DNA of 20,026 nt from Verrucomicrobiota bacterium (GTDB lineage Bacteria; Verrucomicrobiota; Verrucomicrobiia; Limisphaerales; UBA1100), in NCBI GenBank assembly GCA_028872645.1, contig JAPKDK010000022.1, forward strand, positions 1 through 20,026, written 5' to 3'. Positions 1-7,349 of this stretch are shown one piece after another. Below the pieces are notes generated by a model. That model was not told where the DNA came from. It did not search any database and saw only the letters and a program-made list of their open reading frames with translations. The number at the start of each line of letters is the position of its first letter. Position 1 is the first letter of the stretch. A program made the translations under genes and the position numbers.

Positions 1-2266
1 TGTAAACGGGGTCCTCGGCGTGGAGCTTCTTACGTTGCGCGGCAATTTTCTTGCGTAACGACTTGTGGGAACTAAACACCGCGGGGAAGCGCTTAACCTT
101 CTCGGCATCGAGGACGTCCACCGTCTCCACCAGTTTGCGGTAGGCAGGATCGTTGAGGTGAAAACGCGCGAGGGTGTTGCGCTTGCGAATCTCGTACTCG
201 TCAGCGAGCGTTTTTTTCACGGGGAATTGGCCGGCGACCATTTTGATGCGCGCCAAGTTCGCCTCGCGATCCCGATGCCGCCGAGCACTGAAGACTTGTA
301 CGTTGTCGAAGGACGCACCGGCCTGATCCACCTGCAACGCGAAGTACGTACGCTCCTGGTTGATAATCGGGTGCTTGGCGTAAACAAGATGCTCGGCATC
401 GAGATGCGCCACCGCCTCGTCACCGATAAACTCAATTGTCATCGTGTACCACTTGCCGGGCTCAAAATTATACGCGCATTCGCCGTGGCGCATGGAAAAC
501 CACGGCCCTCGCTGGTCGGTCGCCGTTTGCAGGTAAAAGTGATTGCGCCGAATGTGGATCACCGTGTTGTAGTGCCCTGAGGCACCGGTCACGAGGCGCA
601 GATCCTTCGCGCCATCCTCGCCATCAAACCGAAAATCAAACCGCACCAGCGCGTCTTTGAAATTCGGGTCCTTGTAAAAGAGCCGCTTGTTTTCGCCGGC
701 AATCTCGTTGCGGCGCAGCACACCTTTCTCCACCTGCCACTCCTTGTTGAAATGCCAGTGGCTGCTCACCTGCCCATCGGAAAAGTGTTCGCCAAACTTC
801 AAGTTGTGCGGCTCAGCCAGCAACGGCCGCGAGGGAATACGCGCGCCCACTTGAGCCCGCCACTTCGTCAACCGTCCCTGCAAATCGCGCACGCGCTTGG
901 GCTCATCCGCCGCAAGGTTGGTCTTCTCGGATGGATCCTTGGCGAGATTATACAACTCGTGCTTCCCCTTGCGCGCAGGATCGAAGAACTCGAGCAATTT
1001 CCAGTCGCCCACCCGGATTGCCCCACCGGAAACGCCGCCGAGAAAATGCGGCCGATCCAGCGGGTAATGCCAATGCAACGCCTCGCGCTTGGGCGCCACA
1101 TCGGGATTCCGCCACGTCTCGAGAATGGACACCCCATCCAGCTTCTGCTTCGGATCCGGTTGCACGCCACCGGCCTCCAGCAGCGTGGGATAAAAATCAT
1201 GATTCACAACCGGTTGCGATGAAGTGCGACCGGCGGGCACAGCGCCATTCGGCCAACGCACAATCAACGGCACCCGAATGCCGCCCTCATACAGCTGGCT
1301 CTTGCCACCACGCAACGGCCCGTTCAATGTCACGTTCACCTCGCCGCCATTGTCGCTGCTAAAAATGAAAATCGTGTCCCGATGAATCCCCAACTCGCGC
1401 AGCTTGCGATCGATCATCCCAACGCCGTCATCAACGCTCTCCAACATCGCGGCCAGGTGTGGATTGTGATGCGTAGCCCAGTGATGCCCGGCATCGCCTT
1501 TCAGCCCGGCGTCCTCACACAGATAACACCTCTCACGCCCGCTCGGCCCCGGCTTGTGCTTGCGACGATATTTCTCCACCAGATCTTGCCGGCCATTGAG
1601 AATCGTGTGCGGCGCAAAATGGCTGAGGAAGAGAAAGAATGGCTTGTCCTTGTTCCGCTCGATGAATTCCACCGCCTCCAGATTCAGCCGGTCCGTCAAA
1701 TACTCACCCTTGCCCAAACGATTCTTCGGCAGGTCGACCCACGAGATCGGCTGTGTGCGAAACACGTACGGGAAAAAGTTCGCCCCGTTCCCCACACCCT
1801 TCACCTCGCTGCCCGTGTTCCAGCCAAAGCCATGATCCGTGGGCCGCAGTTCGAACTCCGCCCCGTGATGTTTGTAGCCCGTGAGATGCCACTTGCCCAC
1901 CATGCCCGTGGCGTACTCGTGCTTCGACAAAATCTCCGGCAACGTCACTTGGCTGACCGGCAGCGCGTTCGAGGAATTCGGCCGCAGATAATCGATGATG
2001 CCCACCCGCGCCGGATGCTGCCCCGTGAGCAACGCCGCGCGATACGGCGAACACACCGGCGCTGCCGCATACGCATGTGTGAACCGCACCCCCTCCTTCG
2101 CCAGCCGGTCCAGATTCGGCGTCTCGTTGAACCGGTTCCCATAACACCCCAGTTCCGCCCAGCCCAAGTCGTCCGCCAGCACAAAAACCACATTCGGCCG
2201 CCGAATCTGCGCCGCGCCATCCAGGGTCAACCCGGCCAAGACAAGTAAACAAATTATCCGATTCAC
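1..2266 (-). CDS. Secreted S1-type sulfatase with C-terminal jelly-roll-like extension (3' end missing)
   Basis: Formylglycine-dependent sulfatase, expected to hydrolyse sulfate esters, probably on sulfated polysaccharide, outside the cytoplasm. The frame stays open from the start to the left edge, so the C-terminus is missing. Counting from the GTG at 2266, a signal peptide (MNRIICLLVLAG...) is followed by RPNVVFVLADDLGW with the metal-binding Asp pair, then CSPYRAALLTG with Cys72 as the formylglycine site, then GMVGKWHLTG, and SSDNGG with metal ligands. After the sulfatase domain (about 480 residues) comes a segment rich in beta-strand patterns (HWHFNKEWQVEKGVLRR, FDNVQVFSARR), resembling the concanavalin/DUF1080-type folds, then a charged helical tail. 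GTG 2266 has a GGGAGG ribosome site 9 nt upstream and its own signal peptide. An in-frame ATG at 2323 would add 19 residues encoded by sequence copied from the LRR gene. The family is certain; the substrate and exact start are not. Confidence 0.93.
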   Translation of the reverse strand, partial: MNRIICLLVLAGLTLDGAAQIRRPNVVFVLADDLGWAELGCYGNRFNETPNLDRLAKEGVRFTHAYAAAPVCSPYRAALLTGQHPARVGIIDYLRPNSSNALPVSQVTLPEILSKHEYATGMVGKWHLTGYKHHGAEFELRPTDHGFGWNTGSEVKGVGNGANFFPYVFRTQPISWVDLPKNRLGKGEYLTDRLNLEAVEFIERNKDKPFFLFLSHFAPHTILNGRQDLVEKYRRKHKPGPSGRERCYLCEDAGLKGDAGHHWATHHNPHLAAMLESVDDGVGMIDRKLRELGIHRDTIFIFSSDNGGEVNVTLNGPLRGGKSQLYEGGIRVPLIVRWPNGAVPAGRTSSQPVVNHDFYPTLLEAGGVQPDPKQKLDGVSILETWRNPDVAPKREALHWHYPLDRPHFLGGVSGGAIRVGDWKLLEFFDPARKGKHELYNLAKDPSEKTNLAADEPKRVRDLQGRLTKWRAQVGARIPSRPLLAEPHNLKFGEHFSDGQVSSHWHFNKEWQVEKGVLRRNEIAGENKRLFYKDPNFKDALVRFDFRFDGEDGAKDLRLVTGASGHYNTVIHIRRNHFYLQTATDQRGPWFSMRHGECAYNFEPGKWYTMTIEFIGDEAVAHLDAEHLVYAKHPIINQERTYFALQVDQAGASFDNVQVFSARRHRDREANLARIKMVAGQFPVKKTLADEYEIRKRNTLARFHLNDPAYRKLVETVDVLDAEKVKRFPAVFSSHKSLRKKIAAQRKKLHAEDPVY

Positions 2267-2275
2267 GCAGGCTAG

Positions 2276-2281
2276 CCTCCC
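2276..2281 (-). promoter_or_regulatory. Ribosome binding site supporting GTG start of sulfatase
   Basis: GGGAGG on the minus strand lies 9 nt before the GTG at 2266. It favours that start over the in-frame ATG at 2323. The mature part of the protein is the same for both. Confidence 0.5.
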
Positions 2282-2289
2282 AGCCAAAC

Positions 2290-2324
2290 CCACCACCGCA
2301 ATCATCAAGAGAATCTGCTTCATG
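2290..2324 (-). repeat. 35-bp copy of the LRR gene leader at the sulfatase 5' end
   Basis: These 35 bases are identical to 3390-3424. In the LRR gene they encode the start codon and first ten residues (MKQILLMIAVV). Here they sit in the same orientation directly before the sulfatase signal peptide and are in frame with it. Identity stops abruptly on both sides, so this is a recent or conserved copied segment rather than chance similarity. Confidence 0.9.
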
Positions 2325-2330
2325 CCCGCC

Positions 2331-2359
2331 ATCCTACGCCTCACCGGCACTGGTGTAAA
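2331..2359 (-). promoter_or_regulatory. Candidate sigma-70 promoter for sulfatase
   Basis: On the minus strand TTTACA (2359-2354), a 17-nt spacer and TAGGAT (2336-2331) resemble -35 and -10 boxes. The -10 box lies 7 nt before the ATG at 2323, so transcription would begin at about that A. The sulfatase could then be translated leaderless from 2323, or from GTG 2266 behind a leader of about 57 nt. Consensus match only. Confidence 0.4.
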
Positions 2360-2401
2360 TGCTGTTGGGGGGAGAAGAGGCGGAAGGGGTAAGAGAGCGG
2401 G

Positions 2402-2530
2402 TTACTTCGTGGGGTTGCTGAAGATTTTGCACTTCGGCAACGCCTTCTTCAATTAGGCAATCTGAACCTTGGTGAGGTCAGTTGATTGCCGCCGAGATAC
2501 AGTTTCTCCAGCCCTTTCATAAGTCGCTCT
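2402..2530 (-). pseudogene. Remnant of a second LRR protein gene
   Basis: Read on the minus strand this fragment encodes KGLEKLYLGGNQLT in one frame and LTKVQIA-stop-LKKALPKCKIF in another. Both match the end of the intact LRR protein at 3004-3423 (KLHLGGNQLS and LTKAQIDQLQKALPKCKIY). Compared with the intact gene, about one repeat is deleted, the frame shifts at the deletion and a Gln codon has become TAA. The matching stop codon is at 2402-2404. The left half of the gene is absent. The 5' limit is approximate. The rest of 2325-2552 holds the sulfatase promoter candidate and nothing else recognised. Confidence 0.75.
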
Positions 2531-2552
2531 TCTTTGCTGTCTGCCAATTGGT

Positions 2553-2900
2553 TTATTCCTCCCCCAAAAGCCTTTTACGGAAATCCTTTTTTGTTGATTG
2601 ATTCTTTTTGGCCTTAAGACGCCTTTCTTTGGAGCCTCTGGTGGCCCGTGTAGGGATTCTTTTTTTTCGTTTTTTGTTTAACGCTTCCAGTTTTTTCCGT
2701 AGCCGAGAAAATGCAATTTGCTTGTTGCGGTATTGACTGCGCTCATCCTGACAGATCACAACGATTTTCGTTTTCCGGTGCGTGATCCGCACCGCGCTCT
2801 CGGTTTTATTGACGTGCTGGCCGCCTTTTCCAGAAGCGCGAAATGTATGGATATCGCATTGCTTTGACAGGTCCGCATTGGAATCGGGAATGGAAATCAT
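2553..2900 (-). CDS. Peptide chain release factor-like protein (GGQ domain, ArfB type)
   Basis: Small peptidyl-tRNA hydrolase of the RF-1 domain family, likely releasing nascent chains from stalled ribosomes without codon recognition. The 115 residues contain the catalytic loop SGKGGQHVNKTESAVRITH with GGQ at residues 26-28, then a helix and a strongly basic tail including RIPTRATRGSKERRLKAKK. In ArfB-like proteins such a tail occupies the empty mRNA channel. There is no stop-codon recognition domain, so it is not RF1 or RF2. It is shorter than typical ArfB (about 140 residues), and related organellar-type or PrfH-like proteins are alternatives. The start is supported by AGGTGA about 4 nt upstream. 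The gene looks richer in A+T than its neighbours. Confidence 0.88.
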   Translation of the reverse strand: MISIPDSNADLSKQCDIHTFRASGKGGQHVNKTESAVRITHRKTKIVVICQDERSQYRNKQIAFSRLRKKLEALNKKRKKRIPTRATRGSKERRLKAKKNQSTKKDFRKRLLGEE

Positions 2901-3003
2901 TCAATCACCTGCCGCTTGAAGCGCATACAGTCACAGGCAAAGTTATGAGGGCTGTTTTCATTGCTTCGCAGCCTACTCAAGGAGTTTCACGGGGAGGATG
3001 GAG

Positions 3004-3423
3004 TCACTTCTTGGCGTCGTGGTAAATTTTGCACTTGGGCAACGCTTTTTGCAGTTGGTCAATCTGCGCCTTGGTGAGGGCGAGGTTGTCTTCGAGATTC
3101 AGCTCCCTTAACTTCGTGAGCTTCTCCAGGCCCTTCGTATCGCTCAGTTGATTGCCACCGAGATGCAGCTTCTTTAACTGCGTAAGCTTTTCCAGACCCT
3201 TCACATCAGTCAGTTGCTGGTCTTGGAGGTTCAGTAGTAGCGCCACCTTCTCAAAGTCCGCCTTGGCGAGCACGCCTTTGGGTTTATTGATTTTCTCACG
3301 AATCGTCGCCTCTATGACCTTGGCAGATTGCTCCTTGGTTAACTGGACGCACATCTCAATCTTGTCCGCCGCCGAGACGGATTGGCCCGCCACCACCGCA
3401 ATCATCAAGAGAATCTGCTTCAT
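3004..3423 (-). CDS. Exported short leucine-rich-repeat protein
   Basis: A 139-residue protein with a signal peptide (MKQILLMIAVVAGQSVSAA) and, from about residue 62, leucine-rich repeats of about 22 residues: LLLNLQDQQLTDVKGLEKL, LKKLHLGGNQLSDTKGLEKL and LRELNLEDN. It ends with ALPKCKIYHDAKK, a cap-like ending common on small LRR proteins of this group (from memory of the family). The segment at residues 21-60 (KIEMCVQLTKEQSAKVIEAT...) is charged and helical and not recognised. ATG 3423 is chosen over an in-frame ATG at 3453 because it begins the signal peptide. No good ribosome site is visible. A decayed copy lies at 2402-2530, and its leader is duplicated at 2290-2324. The binding partner is unknown. 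Confidence 0.85.
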   Translation of the reverse strand: MKQILLMIAVVAGQSVSAADKIEMCVQLTKEQSAKVIEATIREKINKPKGVLAKADFEKVALLLNLQDQQLTDVKGLEKLTQLKKLHLGGNQLSDTKGLEKLTKLRELNLEDNLALTKAQIDQLQKALPKCKIYHDAKK

Positions 3424-3424
3424 G
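3390..3424 (-). repeat. Source copy of the 35-bp leader repeat
   Basis: Identical to 2290-2324. Here the segment is the natural 5' end of the LRR gene, covering the start codon and the first half of the signal peptide. Confidence 0.9.
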
Positions 3425-3560
3425 GCTAGAGCATGACAAATCGACCCGTGCAAGCAAAGAGGGAAAACTAGGTTCTATGCCTTGTACCAGCAATAATCTT
3501 GAATTAACGGCGGTTTTGTCCGAGAACTGGCGCTCCGATTTTTTGTGAAGGTAAATTTTT

Positions 3561-5789
3561 ATGGCGAAGACTAAATACAAGTATGTGAACGACCTCTGGA
3601 AAGGCAGTGAGGTCAAGAGACTGGATGCGGCGGAGCGGTTGATTTATCGCTCGAATTTGCTGGGGAGCGACCAGCGGATTACGAATACCGGCGGCGGGAA
3701 TACTTCCAGCAAGCTTACCGAAACCGACCCGCTCACGGGCGAGGCGGTGGAGGTGCTGTGGGTGAAGGGCTCGGGCGGTGATTTGCGGACATCCAAAAAA
3801 GAAAATTTTGCGTCGCTGTATCAGGAGAAGTTGATCGCGTTGCAAGGCGTTTACGCGGGCAAGAAAAAGCGCGGGCCCAAGTCGCCCGCCGAAGACGAAA
3901 TGGTGGGGATGTATCCGCACTGTACCTTTAACCTCAACCCGCGCGCGTCATCCATCGACACGCCGCTGCATTCCTTCGTGCCGGCCAAGCACGTGGACCA
4001 CACGCACCCCAACGCGCCCATCGCGATTTGTGCGGCGAAAAATTCCAAACGCATCACGAAGGCGGTTTATGGCGATGACATCATCTGGACGCCGTGGCTG
4101 CGCCCGGGCTTTGAACTGGGCTTGGAGCTGCAGGCGATTACCCAAAAACATCCCAAGGCCAAGGGCGTGATGCTCGGCCAGCACGGACTGATCAACTGGG
4201 ATGACGATGACAAAAAATGCTACACGCTTTCGCTCGATTTAATCGAAAAGGCATCCGCGTACATCGAAAAGGCGTACCGCAAAAAGGGCGGCGACAAGAA
4301 AGCGTTCGGCGGGCAAAAACATCTCACGCTGCCGGAAAAGGTGCGACGGCAGGTGTTCGCCAAACTGTTGCCGTGGCTGCGCGGACAGGTGAGCCAAAAG
4401 AAACGCTTCATCGGCACGATTCAAGACGACGCTGCGATTCTGCGTTTTGTGAACAGCAAAGACGCCGGTCGCCTTGCGGAACTGGGCACGAGTTGTCCGG
4501 ACCATTTTCTGCGCACGAAAATCAAGCCACTCTACGTGCCGCTCACGCCGCACAAAAATCGCGATTTCAGCGGCGATTGGGTGGATCGCTTTGTCGAGAC
4601 TCTCAAGCAAAACCTCACTGCCGGCCTCAAGCAGTATAAAAAGGATTACGCCACGTACTACAAAAACTGCAAGCGCCCCGGCTCGCCCGCCATGCGCGAT
4701 GCGAACCCGACGGTGATGCTCATCCCTGGTTGCGGAATGATTGCGTGGGGTAAAAACAAAAGCGAAAGCCGCGTGACCGCGGAGTTTTACAACTGCGCGG
4801 TGGAAGTGATGCGCGGCGCGGAGGCGATTGATAAATACATCGCGCTGCCGCAACAGGAAGCCTTTGATATCGAATACTGGGCGCTCGAGGAAGCTAAGCT
4901 GCAGCGCATGCCCGCCGAGATGGAACTCGCGCGGCAAGTCATCGTAGTCGTCGGCGCCGGCAGCGGCATCGGCCGCGAGGTGGCCCATCGCGTGGTGCGC
5001 GACGGCGCGCACGTCGTTTGCGTGGATATGAACCTCGGCGCCGCCCAAGCCACCGCCAAGGAAATCACCGACCAATACGGCGTGGGCATCGGCGTCGCCG
5101 GCAGCGGCCTCAGCAACTGCGGCCCCGCCCTCGGCCTTGCGTGCAACATCACCGACCGCGCCAGCGTGCGCGCCATGCTTGATGACGTCGCCCTCGCATA
5201 CGGCGGCTTCGACAGCATCTGCGTCACCGCCGGCGTCTTTTGGCCCAGTGATACGACCGGCCACATCCCAGACGACAAATGGGATTTCACCTTCGGCGTC
5301 AACGTCAAGGGCAGCTACATCGTTGCCGACGAAGCCGCCAACACTTGGCGCGATCAGGGTCTCCCCGGAAATCTAGTCCTCACCACCAGCGCCAACGCCG
5401 TTGTCGCCAAAAAAGGCAGCATCGCCTACGACACCTCCAAGGCTGCGGCCAATCATCTGGTGCGCGAACTGGCCATCGAACTTTCACCAACCGTACGCGT
5501 CAATGCCGTTGCTCCCGCGACGGTTGTAAAAGGCAGCAGCATGTTCCCGCGCGATCGCGTGATTGGCTCATTAGCCAAGTACGGCATCAAGTACAGCAAG
5601 AAGGATAGCGACGACTCCCTGCGCGACAAGCTTGCGCAGTTCTATGCCAACCGCACACTGACTAAGGCTCCAATCACGCCTGAGGATCAAGCCGAGGCAT
5701 TTTACCTGCTCCTCACCAGCCGCCTCGATAAAACCTGCGGCCAAGTGCTCGCCGTAGACGGTGGCCTGGAAGATGCGTTCTTGAGGTAG
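3561..5789 (+). CDS. Bifunctional rhamnulose-1-phosphate aldolase / short-chain dehydrogenase
   Basis: Cytoplasmic 742-residue fusion enzyme. The N-terminal class II aldolase/adducin domain (about residues 20-440) should cleave L-rhamnulose-1-phosphate to dihydroxyacetone phosphate and L-lactaldehyde. The C-terminal short-chain dehydrogenase (about 455-742) should oxidise or reduce the lactaldehyde. Visible motifs are TGGGNTSSKL, VKGSGGDL, the metal-site pair in DHTHP (His147 and His149) and GQHGLINW (His208). The dehydrogenase has the nucleotide loop GAGSGIG (465-471) and YDTSK (Tyr623, Lys627), ending VDGGLEDAFLR. Length and order match the known fusion family (RhaEW/YuxG-like in Bacillus). 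GAAGG lies 9 nt before the ATG. No rhamnose isomerase, kinase or transporter is visible nearby, so the sugar is inferred from the family; a fuculose or related substrate is possible. Confidence 0.93.
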   Translation: MAKTKYKYVNDLWKGSEVKRLDAAERLIYRSNLLGSDQRITNTGGGNTSSKLTETDPLTGEAVEVLWVKGSGGDLRTSKKENFASLYQEKLIALQGVYAGKKKRGPKSPAEDEMVGMYPHCTFNLNPRASSIDTPLHSFVPAKHVDHTHPNAPIAICAAKNSKRITKAVYGDDIIWTPWLRPGFELGLELQAITQKHPKAKGVMLGQHGLINWDDDDKKCYTLSLDLIEKASAYIEKAYRKKGGDKKAFGGQKHLTLPEKVRRQVFAKLLPWLRGQVSQKKRFIGTIQDDAAILRFVNSKDAGRLAELGTSCPDHFLRTKIKPLYVPLTPHKNRDFSGDWVDRFVETLKQNLTAGLKQYKKDYATYYKNCKRPGSPAMRDANPTVMLIPGCGMIAWGKNKSESRVTAEFYNCAVEVMRGAEAIDKYIALPQQEAFDIEYWALEEAKLQRMPAEMELARQVIVVVGAGSGIGREVAHRVVRDGAHVVCVDMNLGAAQATAKEITDQYGVGIGVAGSGLSNCGPALGLACNITDRASVRAMLDDVALAYGGFDSICVTAGVFWPSDTTGHIPDDKWDFTFGVNVKGSYIVADEAANTWRDQGLPGNLVLTTSANAVVAKKGSIAYDTSKAAANHLVRELAIELSPTVRVNAVAPATVVKGSSMFPRDRVIGSLAKYGIKYSKKDSDDSLRDKLAQFYANRTLTKAPITPEDQAEAFYLLLTSRLDKTCGQVLAVDGGLEDAFLR

Positions 5790-5801
5790 AGATAAAAAGC
5801 C

Positions 5802-7286
5802 CTACTGCGTTTTCTTCTTCTCAGCAAGGGCGGCCTTTACCGCCGCCAGTGAATTGAGGAGGCCATAACCCGTGTCGTTATCTTTGCCCTTGGGACCAAG
5901 GTCTTTCGCAGTGGACTCAAGGATTTCCTTGATGCGCCAAGCCGTTAAATCCTGATTGGCCGAAAACATCAGTGCCACGGTGCCGGCCACATGCGGTCCA
6001 CTAAAGGAATTACCACGGATGCGGACATTGGGATCCATGTATCCCTTGTTCTGACTGGATAACAACGGGTAACCGCCGTTTGGGAAGCCGCACACATCCG
6101 GCTTTATCAGCCCCTTGGGCATGGGGTAATCACCGTAAAATCTTACACTTCCCCATTCAACCGGTCCCAGACTTACAAAGCCGGGGATTTTCATATCACG
6201 ATCCACACCACCCGCGGCAATGACGCAAGGAATCCCTTCCGGAATCCTAAGCTGAACAGGTTTGGGCTCTCGCTGAAAGTTGCCCGCGCCGCTCACCAGC
6301 ACCAGTCCGGCGGCTGTTGCGTGTTCGCTCATCAACCGCCATAATCCTCGTGTGTGACCGAGGTTTGGAATGCTGAAACTCATGTTCATCACGTCAGCAC
6401 CCATCTCAAGAGCGTATTCATGCACACGCGCGGCAGCATACGGGCCTCCCCAACCTATAAGTGGCATCAGCTTTGCCTCCGGTGCCAATCCGGTTACCGT
6501 ACCACCGGTGCCATCACCAGCGACAATCCCGGAAGTTAAAGTCCCATGTTGACGCGGGCCTGTGGCGATGACTTCCGGCTGCATGGTGCGGAAATTGAAC
6601 CCGTAATAATCATCCACCAGCCCGTTACCATCATCATCCTTGCCGTTGTTGGCCTCCTCTCCGGGATTAATCCAGATATTGTCTCGCAAATCCGCGTGGC
6701 GATAATTCACCCCTGAGTCGAACATCGCCACCACCGCACCCCGGCCGGTGATTTTCAATTCACTCCAAACCTTGTCCGCACCCACGGCCTTGAGATTCCA
6801 CGGGATTTTTTTGCCCTTCGCACTAAACGCTTTACGCTTTGATTTCGGCAGCACCTCGCTCACTCGCCCACTAATACCACCACGAGGAATGGGGCCGGAT
6901 GGGTAAATGTATTTTACGTTTTTAGATTTCGACGCCATACGGATGGCCTCCGGCGAAAGCGTTGTCGCAATGCCATTTACAAGCCATAAACCCTCGGCCT
7001 CCTTTGGAAGTTTTAACTCCTTCCGCAGTTTTGCCTGATCGACCTTTGAAATGGCCTTAAGGCGAGCAATAATTTTTGGGCGCAACTCTGTGCGTTTGGC
7101 TGCCTTGTTCTGCACGCAAAAATTCGGGAATCCTTTTGGGCCTTCGAATAGCTGCCGCTTGCCCAACAGGATGACTCCCGTGGATCGCCCGCCGCGGATG
7201 GCCCGACTTACTTGAGGATCAATTTTTGTTTCCTGCGCGGTGCTGGAGACAACGACGGCTACGAGAGCCAAAAGCATGCGTACCAT
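5802..7286 (-). CDS. Exported subtilisin-like (S8) serine protease
   Basis: A 494-residue preproprotease acting outside the cytoplasm. A signal peptide (MVRMLLALVAVVVSS) is followed by an I9-like propeptide ending near LVNGIATTLSPEAIRMASK, then the S8 domain from about residue 165. The triad is Asp190 (MFDSGVNYRHADL), His247 (RQHGTLTSGIVAGDGT) and Ser427 (RGNSFSGPHVAG), with the oxyanion Asn336 in GAGN. The Ser motif is GNSFSG rather than the usual GTSMA, but all catalytic residues are present. An acidic loop, NNGKDDDGNGLVDDYYGF, after the Asp resembles the calcium-type insertion of many large environmental subtilases. No sorting domain follows. A TANNNT box (TAACCT) lies 6 nt before the ATG, with only a weak -35. 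The gene converges with the aldolase gene 12 bp away and is divergent from 7350. Confidence 0.93.
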   Translation of the reverse strand: MVRMLLALVAVVVSSTAQETKIDPQVSRAIRGGRSTGVILLGKRQLFEGPKGFPNFCVQNKAAKRTELRPKIIARLKAISKVDQAKLRKELKLPKEAEGLWLVNGIATTLSPEAIRMASKSKNVKYIYPSGPIPRGGISGRVSEVLPKSKRKAFSAKGKKIPWNLKAVGADKVWSELKITGRGAVVAMFDSGVNYRHADLRDNIWINPGEEANNGKDDDGNGLVDDYYGFNFRTMQPEVIATGPRQHGTLTSGIVAGDGTGGTVTGLAPEAKLMPLIGWGGPYAAARVHEYALEMGADVMNMSFSIPNLGHTRGLWRLMSEHATAAGLVLVSGAGNFQREPKPVQLRIPEGIPCVIAAGGVDRDMKIPGFVSLGPVEWGSVRFYGDYPMPKGLIKPDVCGFPNGGYPLLSSQNKGYMDPNVRIRGNSFSGPHVAGTVALMFSANQDLTAWRIKEILESTAKDLGPKGKDNDTGYGLLNSLAAVKAALAEKKKTQ

Positions 7287-7349
7287 GCGACAAGGTTAGC
7301 ACGAAGGCATCCGACTACAAGCCCATGCCTTGCATTTCTATGGAGTGAT

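Noticed and set aside
1382..2248. Open frame of 288 codons on the + strand
   Set aside because: It lies antisense to the sulfatase, whose protein has clear motifs through the same stretch. The product is Arg/Pro/His-rich with no domain.
2905..2961. 18-codon minus-strand frame ending 4 nt before the rescue-factor start
   Set aside because: No ribosome site precedes it, and the rescue-factor gene has its own; probably chance.
4239..5264. Open frame of 341 codons on the minus strand
   Set aside because: Antisense shadow of the aldolase/dehydrogenase, with Ala/His-rich low-complexity translation and no motif.
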